Source: Acidobacteriaceae bacterium (GTDB taxonomy: Bacteria > Acidobacteriota > Terriglobia > Terriglobales > Acidobacteriaceae). From it: 20,417 bases of DNA. The notes under the pieces were generated by a model. It ran no database searches. It worked only from the letters and a program-made list of their open reading frames with translations, and was not told where the DNA came from. A program made the translations under genes and the position numbers. The DNA lies in contig PLKU01000219.1 in the NCBI GenBank assembly GCA_003140705.1, positions 217 to 20,633 of the forward strand, read 5' to 3'. Of the stretch, positions 14,513 to 20,417 are shown piece after piece; position 1 is the first letter of the stretch; every line of letters begins with the position of its first letter.

Positions 14513-15455
14513 GCAAATCCCTCCCCGTCAGCTGGATGAACACTGTTTCCAGGCTGGGCTCGGTAATCGATAAATCACGAAGGCCGAAGCGGGAAGCCGC
14601 TTGCACCAGATCCGGAAGCAGCCCGTCAGAACTGGCGGCGATCACGCGCAATCCGTCAGCGGTCACTTCGGCGTCGGTCACATCTGGTCGCGCTTTCAGC
14701 GTGGCCGCGACCGGCTCAAGCCCCTCATGCGACTTCAACTTCAGGTCGAAGATGGTCTGCGCGCCATATGTGGCTTTCAACTTTTCCGGCGAGCCCAGCG
14801 CCAGCACGCGCCCATGGTCGATGATCGCCACGCGGTCCGAAAGCGAGTCGGCCTCTTCCATGTAATGTGTGGTCAGCAGAACCGTGATCCCTTCCTTGCG
14901 CAGGTCGGCTACGGCTGTCCACATCGCCATGCGGCTCTGCGGGTCCAGCCCCGCTGAGGGCTCATCGAGAAACAGCACCCTCGGCCTGTGCGCAATCGCG
15001 CGAGCAATCTGCACCCGCTGGGCCAGCCCACCAGAAAGTTCTGCCGGGTACGCATTCTTCCTCTCTGTCAGCAGGAACTGGGCCAGCAACTCCAGCGATC
15101 GCGATTTAGCTTCGGAGTGAGAAAACCCGAAATAGCGGCAATGGAAATATAGGTTCTCGTAGACGCTCAGCGATCGGTCGAGTGTATTGAACTGGGGAAC
15201 CACGCCGATGTGTCTGCGCGCGTGCGCCGGATGCTTCACAACATCGATCCCGGCAATGCGGACCGTGCCGCTCGTGGGCAGCGTGCGCGTCGTGGAAATG
15301 CTGATTGTGGTGGTCTTGCCTGCGCCATTGGGCCCGAGCAGTCCGAAGATTTCGCCTTGCTCTAAGTCGAGGTCAATGCCATCGACGGCCACAACACGGA
15401 GCTTGGACTCATAGATCTTCGTCAGCGCTTCAATTTCAACAATCAAAAGGTACAC
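14505..15455 (-). CDS. ABC transporter ATP-binding protein (DrrA-like)
   Basis: The product has 316 residues. All nucleotide-binding motifs are present: Walker A GPNGAGKTT (41-49), Q-loop Gln88 in VVPQFNTLD, signature LSGGLAQR (140-147), Walker B VLFLDEP with Glu165, and H-loop His197 in LLTTHYMEEAD. A C-terminal ~90-residue extension ending SLETVFIQLTGRDLRE is typical of DrrA-type exporters' ATPases. It powers the ABC-2 permease encoded next. The GTG at 15455 has no close Shine-Dalgarno; a TTG at 15446 has GGGTG six bases upstream and gives a start nearer the conserved IVEIEALTKIYE. A strong AGGAGG (15486-15481) lies 25 bases upstream with no start codon in range. The gene is 132 bases after the ADOP permease on the same strand and may share its transcript. 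Confidence 0.92.
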   Translation of the reverse strand: MYLLIVEIEALTKIYESKLRVVAVDGIDLDLEQGEIFGLLGPNGAGKTTTISISTTRTLPTSGTVRIAGIDVVKHPAHARRHIGVVPQFNTLDRSLSVYENLYFHCRYFGFSHSEAKSRSLELLAQFLLTERKNAYPAELSGGLAQRVQIARAIAHRPRVLFLDEPSAGLDPQSRMAMWTAVADLRKEGITVLLTTHYMEEADSLSDRVAIIDHGRVLALGSPEKLKATYGAQTIFDLKLKSHEGLEPVAATLKARPDVTDAEVTADGLRVIAASSDGLLPDLVQAASRFGLRDLSITEPSLETVFIQLTGRDLRE

Positions 15456-15575
15456 CCGGTTCGGGGAAGGAAATTGCGTTCCTCCTCAAGATTACATCAG
15501 GGGTGTGCGTGCGGCCGCTCCGCCCCGCCGATGCCTTGAGATCTCCGCCATGGCCTCCGCTCTCCGCGAACCGGG
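15455..15575. repeat. Long-spaced 9-base inverted repeat
   Basis: CCCGGTTCG (15455-15463) and CGAACCGGG (15567-15575) are perfect inverted copies bracketing the space between the ADOP permease and the ABC ATPase genes. They could pair in RNA as the base of a larger structure, or be chance in GC-rich sequence. Confidence 0.25.
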
Positions 15576-15587
15576 CCATCCGTTCTG

Positions 15588-17945
15588 CTAATTATTCCTC
15601 AGCGCCACCATCGGGTTGATGCGCGAAGCCCTTCGTGCCGGAAGGTATCCTGCAACCAGAGCCACCGTCCCCAGCAACAGGATCATCCCCGCAAACGTAA
15701 TTGGATCCGTGGGAGTTGTGCCGAAAAGCAGCGCCGCAATTCCCTTTGATAGCAGGAGGGAAGCAATCGTTCCCACCGCAACTCCAACCAGCGCCAGCCG
15801 CAATGTCTTGGCGATCACGCTTATCTGTACATTCGCCATGGATGCCCCCAGCGCCATGCAGATACCAATCTCTTGCGTCCGCTGCGTAACGGAATACGAG
15901 ATCACACCGTAAATGCCCAGCGCTGCCAGCAGCAGGCCAAGCCCGGCAAATGAAGCCACCAGCAGCATGAAGAATCGCCGCGGTGAATTGGCATGATCCA
16001 CCAGCGTCTGAATGGGCCTGAACTCAGCGATAGGCTGTTTTGGGTTGATATCGCGCAAGGTGCGCAGCACGTTGTTGGCGAGTTCGGCAGGCGGCAGCGT
16101 GGTGCGAAGCACAAGTTCCGCGCTGGTAGGGCTTGCTTGTGTCATCGGGTAGTAAATCTGCCAGCCAGTCTCACCCTCAACGCTCTCCTCATGTACATCG
16201 GCGGCCACGCCTACGATGCGCATTTGCTGTCCGGGGCCGGTGTTACCGGTGGCGAGGATCTGGCCCACAGGATCGTTGTTGGGCCAATGCGCGTAGCTGG
16301 CGACAAAGCGAGCGTAGGCCTGGCTGATCACCACCACGGGCTCGCCGTGAGGTCCATCGCTCCAGGTAAAGTCGCGTCCCCTCATACCGGTGCCCATCGC
16401 ACGCAAATATCCCGGCGTCACCACATATACCAGCGGACCTGCAGGCATCTTGTCTGGTCGTGGCACGCCTTCCGGCCAGGGCGTTCCCCAGGCGCGATTC
16501 TGGCCCAGCGGAAGGTAGTCCGTCATGCCTGCCGCCTCCACACCGGGAATCGAGCTTACACGGGAGAGAATCTGCTGGAAGATTGCTGTGCGTTTTTCAA
16601 TGCTGGCATCTTGTGTGGGCGCGTCGTCGTTGTACTCCACTTTTACGGCCGCGGCGCGCTCGGGCTGGAAGCCCAGGTCAACATCGAGAACTTGCATGAA
16701 GCTGCGCAACAGCAGTCCCGCCCCCACAAGCAGCACACAGGCGAGTGCAACCTCTGAGACAACCAGCGCAGACCGAATGCGGTCGTGCTTGCGGCTTTGT
16801 CCTGAGCCCTGGCCAGTGTCCTTCAGCGACTCGTGGAGGTTGCCACCCGCCATGCGGAGCCCGGGGACAAGGCCAAACAGAGTCGCAGCAGTTACGGCAA
16901 TCAGAACCGTCCACGCCAATGCGTCGCCGTCGATGCGCAGCGTACTCAGCAGGGGTAATGCAACCGCGCCCTGGTGCGCAAACCAGGCGACCAGAGTCCA
17001 GGCAATGCCAAGGCCAAGGACCGCGCCCGTGCAGGAAAGCACAAGGCTCTCCGTGAGCAGCTGACGCACAATGCGGAGGCGGCTGGCGCCCAGCGCCCCA
17101 CGCATCGCAAACTCTTTTGACCGGGAAGCAGCGCGCGCCAGCAGCAAGTTTGAAAGGTTCACACACGCGATCAGCAGAATCATGCCGACGGCCAGCCACA
17201 GCACCACGAGCGCGCGGTGCAGGCGTCCGCTCACATAGTCCTTGAGCGGCACCGGAACAACGCGGCCCTTACCCTTCTGTTCCGCATAGGAGCCGCATGA
17301 CTTCGGGTACTTGTTATTCCAGCACATATGCGGTGCCGCCGCACTGGCATCAGCCTGTGCCTGGGCTATGGAGACGCCAGGCTTCATGCGTCCAATCATG
17401 GTGAAGATGTTTCCCCAGTCGCGAGGCGGACCATACAGGTTCAGCGGCGTAATCGCATCTACCTTCGTGCCCGGCGAAAACACCGCGCCGAAATCGAAAC
17501 TCTTGGGCAGAACGCCGATCACAGTGGTTTGCCGGCCATTCATGTCAAATGTCTTGCCCACGATTGCAGGGTCGGCATTGAACTGCCGTCTCCACCACGG
17601 ATCGGTGAGCACCACCACGGGCGGAGCTCGATCCCGCTCGTCTTCTGGCCTGAATAAGCGGCCCATGGCCGGCTGCACGCCCAGCACCTCAAAAAAGTTT
17701 GCAATCACATCGATGCCGGTAGCGGGTATCGGCGCGCCACCAAGACTCAGGCTCAGATTGCCGGGGCTTGAGAAAGCAAAATATCCAGTCACGTCCTGAT
17801 ACGAGCGCGAATACATGCGGAATTCATCGTAGGCATCGGTCGAATAGGTTGCGCATGAGAGGCCGCACTCGGTCGGAGGCGGCGCGATCCACGTAAGCTG
17901 TTGCGCCTCAGGGAACGGCAGCGGCCGCAGCAGCAGCGTGTTCAC
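15588..17945 (-). CDS. ADOP-type MacB/FtsX permease, main body of a frameshifted gene
   Basis: This 785-residue frame is the greater part of an Acidobacterial Duplicated Orphan Permease. It has two FtsX-like halves, each with an extracytoplasmic MacB-PCD region. Seven hydrophobic segments are seen here, such as VVLWLAVGMILLIACVNLSN, ALVVSEVALACVLLVGAGLL, LLVASFAGLGLLLAALGIYG and ILLLGTVALVAGYLPARRAS; the eighth is in the upstream piece. The conserved ARAASRSKEFAMRGALGASR and RTQEIGICMALGAS sit after transmembrane segments, and the end PARRASRINPMVALRNN is typical. These permeases lack their own ATPase gene, and their role is poorly known. The natural protein should run in from the preceding fragment: expected ILALGIGANIAVFSVVNTLL is broken by one missing base near 17981. 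The GTG at 17945 is only the first start codon after the break, not a native start. Confidence 0.88.
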   Translation of the reverse strand: MNTLLLRPLPFPEAQQLTWIAPPPTECGLSCATYSTDAYDEFRMYSRSYQDVTGYFAFSSPGNLSLSLGGAPIPATGIDVIANFFEVLGVQPAMGRLFRPEDERDRAPPVVVLTDPWWRRQFNADPAIVGKTFDMNGRQTTVIGVLPKSFDFGAVFSPGTKVDAITPLNLYGPPRDWGNIFTMIGRMKPGVSIAQAQADASAAAPHMCWNNKYPKSCGSYAEQKGKGRVVPVPLKDYVSGRLHRALVVLWLAVGMILLIACVNLSNLLLARAASRSKEFAMRGALGASRLRIVRQLLTESLVLSCTGAVLGLGIAWTLVAWFAHQGAVALPLLSTLRIDGDALAWTVLIAVTAATLFGLVPGLRMAGGNLHESLKDTGQGSGQSRKHDRIRSALVVSEVALACVLLVGAGLLLRSFMQVLDVDLGFQPERAAAVKVEYNDDAPTQDASIEKRTAIFQQILSRVSSIPGVEAAGMTDYLPLGQNRAWGTPWPEGVPRPDKMPAGPLVYVVTPGYLRAMGTGMRGRDFTWSDGPHGEPVVVISQAYARFVASYAHWPNNDPVGQILATGNTGPGQQMRIVGVAADVHEESVEGETGWQIYYPMTQASPTSAELVLRTTLPPAELANNVLRTLRDINPKQPIAEFRPIQTLVDHANSPRRFFMLLVASFAGLGLLLAALGIYGVISYSVTQRTQEIGICMALGASMANVQISVIAKTLRLALVGVAVGTIASLLLSKGIAALLFGTTPTDPITFAGMILLLGTVALVAGYLPARRASRINPMVALRNN

Positions 17946-18295
17946 TACGCTAAAAACCGCGATGTTGGCGCCGATGCCGAGGCGAGAATCAGCACGGCGA
18001 CAATCGTGAAACCGCGGTCACGGCTCAGCGTGCGGATGGTGTACTTCAGGTTCTGCAGCAGAATGTCGAGTTTCATCAGACCTCTGGCCTCGCGTTGTTT
18101 TTCTTTCGCCGGTTCCAAGCCGCCAAATCGAATCAGTGCCTGGCGGCGCGCTTCTACGGGTGTCATCCCTCGTTCAAGGTTCTCTTCGATAGCCATCTGG
18201 ATATGAGCGGCAATTTCTGCTTCCAGGTCGGCATCGAGCACGGGCTTGCGAAAGAAGGAACGTACGCTGTTCAGGCCGCCCCGCATCCTTCCCAT
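17945..18295 (-). CDS. N-terminal piece of the frameshifted ADOP permease
   Basis: A frame of 116 codons begins at ATG 18295. It contains the ADOP N-terminal region (RSFFRKPVLDADLEAEIAAH, MTPVEARRQALIRFGG) and LLQNLKYTIRTLSRDRGF leading into the first transmembrane segment. It then reads SASAPTSRFLA and stops at TAG 17945-17947. In the next frame the same DNA reads LGIGANIAVFSVVNTLLLRP, the normal continuation, so one G of a plus-strand GGG run (now GG at 17981-17982) is missing. The ATG shares its A with the TGA of padR (TGATG), so the two are translationally coupled. Either a real inactivating mutation or a sequencing/assembly error would explain it; the intact downstream reading frame favours an error or a very recent event. 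Confidence 0.8.
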   Translation of the reverse strand: MGRMRGGLNSVRSFFRKPVLDADLEAEIAAHIQMAIEENLERGMTPVEARRQALIRFGGLEPAKEKQREARGLMKLDILLQNLKYTIRTLSRDRGFTIVAVLILASASAPTSRFLA

Positions 18296-18657
18296 CACAT
18301 GCCCCCCTCGGCGTCCATCGCCAGCACCCGGCCCATCACCATCGACAGCCTTTGCCAGTAAACCGCGTCCTTCGCCAACTGCTTGCGGCCGCTCTTCGTG
18401 ATGGAGTAGAACTTCGCCTTGCGATTGTTGTCGGAGGTGCCCCATTCGGCGTCGATAAGTCCCTGCTGTTGCAGGCGAACCAGTGAAGCATAGATAGTGG
18501 CTTGGTTCAGCAGTATCTCGTCGCCGCTGACCTGTTCAATGCGGCGGGCAATCCCGTAACCATGGAGCGCGCCAAGCACAGACAGCGTTTGCAGCACCAT
18601 CAAGTCCAGCGTGCCCTGCAAAAGATCAAGCTTGGGATCCGACTTCAATTCGCCCAT
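18295..18657 (-). CDS. PadR family transcriptional regulator
   Basis: The product has 120 residues. A winged-helix domain spans ~10-90: LLQGTLDLMVLQTLSVLGAL, HGYGIARRIEQ, then LNQATIYASLVRLQQQGLID as the recognition helix region, and KAKFYSITKSGRKQL as the wing. A C-terminal helix for dimerisation follows. The ATG at 18657 has AGGAG seven bases upstream. Acidobacterial padR genes are commonly paired with ADOP permeases and probably control them; here the stop and the permease start overlap by one base. Two similar TGTG-N7-CACA sites lie upstream and are likely autoregulatory operators (inference). PadR proteins often repress and respond to small phenolic or drug-like ligands, but the effector here is not visible. 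Confidence 0.9.
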   Translation of the reverse strand: MGELKSDPKLDLLQGTLDLMVLQTLSVLGALHGYGIARRIEQVSGDEILLNQATIYASLVRLQQQGLIDAEWGTSDNNRKAKFYSITKSGRKQLAKDAVYWQRLSMVMGRVLAMDAEGGM

Positions 18658-18668
18658 TCAGCGACTCC

Positions 18669-18716
18669 TGTGTTAATGCCACACAAGTATTGCACACCAT
18701 CTGTGGGAATACCACA
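18669..18716 (-). promoter_or_regulatory. Paired TGTG-N7-CACA operator candidates upstream of padR
   Basis: Two 15-base sites share TGTGNNAATRCCACA as read on the plus strand: 18669-18683 and 18702-18716. The second extends to the perfect dyad CTGTGG-N5-CCACAG (18701-18717). Their centres are 33 bases apart, about three helical turns, and the region between them should hold the padR promoter. The downstream site ends 12 bases before the padR ATG codon. Confidence 0.5.
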
Positions 18717-18784
18717 GGAAAAACTCGGACACCCGGATCGTCTATTTCTTGAAGGGTTTGGCTGTGTAGAGCAAGCTCCGCCCC

Positions 18785-18811
18785 AGCCGTCGAATCCCTT
18801 TTTCGGCGGCT
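18785..18811. terminator. Stem-loop downstream of the second glycogen phosphorylase
   Basis: AGCCGTCGAA (18785-18794) and TTCGGCGGCT (18802-18811) pair over ten positions with one wobble, around a 7-base loop. It lies 29 bases after the minus-strand glgP stop. No T-run follows on that strand, so it may act as a 3' mRNA stabiliser or part of a Rho-type end rather than an intrinsic terminator. Confidence 0.3.
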
Positions 18812-18839
18812 CGTGTGCGAAGAGCAACTGTCTCGAGAG

Positions 18840-20417
18840 TTAGATCTGGATCTTCACCGGCCACGTCTTCCAGATGTCAGCGCAGTAATCCCGAATCGAG
18901 CGGTCAGACGAAAACTTGCCGATGCGTGCCACGTTCAGAATCGACATACGCGTCCAATCATCGGGATTCCTGTACGCCTGGCTAACTCGTTCCTGGCACT
19001 CGATATACGACTGGTAGTCGGCCAGCAGCATGTAATCGTCGCCGTGCAGCAGCGAGCTTACCAACGGCTCGAACAGCGCCTTGTCGCCGTGAGAGAATTC
19101 GCCGTCTGAAAGCGCGTCCAGCACTTGCCGCAGGTTGCCGTTCGAGTCGTAAATTGCCCGGGGATTGTACCCCTCCCGCTTCTGCCACTCCACCTCCGGA
19201 GCCGTCAGTCCAAACAGGAAGAAGTTCTCCGCGCCTACTTCCTGCCGTATCTCAATGTTCGCTCCATCCAGCGTGCCAATCGTCAGCGCGCCGTTCATTG
19301 CGAACTTCATGTTGCCGGTTCCTGAAGCTTCCTTGCCCGCCAGCGATATCTGCTCAGATAGATCCGCAGCCGGATACACTCGCTGCCCAAGCTTCACGTT
19401 GTAATCCGGAAGAAACACAACCTTGAGCCTGCCCCGCACCCGCGAATCGGCGTTGATCATTTCGCCGACAGAATGAATCAGCTTGATGATCAGCTTGGCC
19501 ATGCGGTAGCCCGGCGCAGCCTTGCCGCCGAAGAGAAAAGTCCGTGGCACCACGTCCTCATCTGGGTCGCGCTGGATGCGCTTGTACAACGTGAGGATGT
19601 GAAGAATCTGCAGGTGCTGGCGCTTGTACTCGTGCAGCCGCTTCACCAGCACGTCGAACATCGATCCGGGATCGACGGCAATGCCCAGCCGTTCATGAAT
19701 ATAATCTGCAAGCGCAACCTTGTTTTGCAGCTTGATGGCCTTCCATTCCTCGCGCAGTTCGCCATCGGCGGCAAGAGGCTCCAACCGGCGCAGCTTTTCA
19801 AGATCGCGAATCCACCCGGCGCCAAGCCTCGCGGTGAGTAACTGGGCGAGCCCTGGATTGGCCAGAACCATCCAGCGCCTCGGCGTCATGCCGTTGGTCT
19901 TGTTTGAAAACTTTTCCGGCGTCAGCTCGTAGAAATCGCGCAGCACATGCGTCTTTAAAAGTTCAGTATGCAGAGCGGCCACGCCGTTGATGGCATGGCT
20001 GCCCAGCGCGGCCAGGTGTGCCATGCGCACATGTTTTTCGCCGCTTTCGTCAATCAGCGATAATCGCTGCGCGCGCTGTCCGTCTCCCGGGAATTTCTGC
20101 CGCACGTCGTCGAGATGGCGGCGATTGATCTCATCCACAATCTCCATGTGCCGTGGCAGCAGGGAATCGAACAGTGCGCGCGGCCACTGCTCAAGGGCCT
20201 CTGGCATCAACGTATGGTTGGTGTAAGCCAGCGTTTGCTGGGTCACGCTCCATGCCGCCTCCCACTCCACCGAGTGCTCGTCCACCAGCAACCGCATCAG
20301 CTCGGCCACTGCAATGGCAGGATGCGTATCGTTCATCTGGATGGCAAAGTTGCGATGCAGTTCAGCCAACGGCCGGTTCTCTTTGCTTTGAATCTGCAGA
20401 ATGTGCTGCAGCGAGCA
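18840..20417 (-). CDS. glgP: Glycogen/starch phosphorylase (classical GlgP), C-terminal part
   Basis: The frame is open to the window edge (it begins CSLQHILQIQSKENRPLAEL), so only the last 526 of an expected ~830 residues are seen. Family motifs are FAIQMNDTHPAIAVAELMRL, TNHTLMPEALEQWP, NKTNGMTPRRWMVLANPGLA, KRLHEYKRQHLQILHI, GGKAAPGYRMAKLIIKLIH and VFLPDYNVKLGQ. The PLP-binding lysine (codon 19305-19307) lies in EASGTGNMKFAMNGALTIGT, followed by LDGANIEI. The enzyme phosphorolyses glycogen or maltodextrin to glucose-1-phosphate in the cytoplasm. It is the long, classical branch, distinct from the GAF-DUF3417 form encoded at 6413-9073. It ends in PVKIQI at TAA 18840. The padR gene follows 182 bases later on the same strand but has its own promoter region. 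Confidence 0.95.
   Translation of the reverse strand, partial: CSLQHILQIQSKENRPLAELHRNFAIQMNDTHPAIAVAELMRLLVDEHSVEWEAAWSVTQQTLAYTNHTLMPEALEQWPRALFDSLLPRHMEIVDEINRRHLDDVRQKFPGDGQRAQRLSLIDESGEKHVRMAHLAALGSHAINGVAALHTELLKTHVLRDFYELTPEKFSNKTNGMTPRRWMVLANPGLAQLLTARLGAGWIRDLEKLRRLEPLAADGELREEWKAIKLQNKVALADYIHERLGIAVDPGSMFDVLVKRLHEYKRQHLQILHILTLYKRIQRDPDEDVVPRTFLFGGKAAPGYRMAKLIIKLIHSVGEMINADSRVRGRLKVVFLPDYNVKLGQRVYPAADLSEQISLAGKEASGTGNMKFAMNGALTIGTLDGANIEIRQEVGAENFFLFGLTAPEVEWQKREGYNPRAIYDSNGNLRQVLDALSDGEFSHGDKALFEPLVSSLLHGDDYMLLADYQSYIECQERVSQAYRNPDDWTRMSILNVARIGKFSSDRSIRDYCADIWKTWPVKIQI

Noticed and set aside
15455..15575. Nine-base inverted repeat as ends of a small mobile element
   Set aside because: No target duplication or transposase is visible, and a nine-base match across ~120 GC-rich bases can occur by chance. 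It is listed only as a repeat.
18785..18811. Stem-loop as a Rho-independent terminator
   Set aside because: There is no T-run after the stem on the glgP strand. The five T residues lie in the loop and arm on the other strand, so it is listed only as a low-confidence structure.
1..20417. CRISPR array, insertion sequence, prophage, toxin-antitoxin or known defence system
   Set aside because: No regularly spaced repeats, transposase or integrase motifs, phage proteins or defence domains are seen; the genes are metabolic, transport and regulatory.

Overview
The window looks like a chromosomal contig from an acidobacterium, probably class Terriglobia. The evidence is a PadR regulator translationally coupled to an ADOP-type (Acidobacterial Duplicated Orphan Permease) MacB/FtsX permease, moderately high GC, and the mix of sugar-hydrolase, glucan-phosphorylase and Ig-like lipoprotein genes. 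The genus cannot be fixed from this sequence. The first ~930 bases are visibly GC-richer and resemble an alphaproteobacterial-type DUF763 gene. They join mid-gene to the last ~49 codons of hemE, so this edge is probably an assembly chimera.

Layout. 1-1076: DUF763 fragment fused to a hemE tail. 1069-2055 (+): hemH, overlapping hemE. 2056-2362: non-coding, with a candidate promoter and an inverted repeat. 2363-2605 (+): small zinc-ribbon protein. 2665-3591 (-): proline dehydrogenase. 3747-4292 (+): exported protein with a possible ATP10/thioredoxin-like fold. 4312-9073 (-): a run of three genes (GAF-fused alpha-glucan phosphorylase, family GH27 alpha-galactosidase, DUF1287 protein). 9074-9466: divergent non-coding region with palindromes. 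9467-11101 (+): divergent citramalate-synthase-like enzyme. 11146-13488 (-): lipoprotein with Ig-like region, trypsin-like domain and a duplicated C-terminal module. 13661-15455 (-): two-gene ABC-2 exporter. 15588-18657 (-): padR and a frameshifted ADOP permease. 18840 to the end (-): a second, classical glycogen phosphorylase, cut by the window edge.

How the genes relate. The minus-strand run and the right-hand glgP point to alpha-glucan and galactoside use. GH27 would release sugars outside the cytoplasm, and two different GT35 phosphorylases would degrade intracellular glycogen or maltodextrin; one carries a GAF sensor-type domain. The hem genes belong to late haem biosynthesis. Proline dehydrogenase and the CimA-like enzyme are amino-acid metabolism. 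The ABC-2 exporter and the PadR/ADOP pair are efflux or envelope functions.

I see no tRNA, rRNA, CRISPR array, insertion sequence or phage gene. Nothing here is clearly a wholly new system. The most useful leads are the chimeric edge, the GAF-phosphorylase fusion, paired TGTG-N7-CACA sites before padR, a one-base deletion in the ADOP gene, and a CimA-like enzyme with altered active-site motifs.
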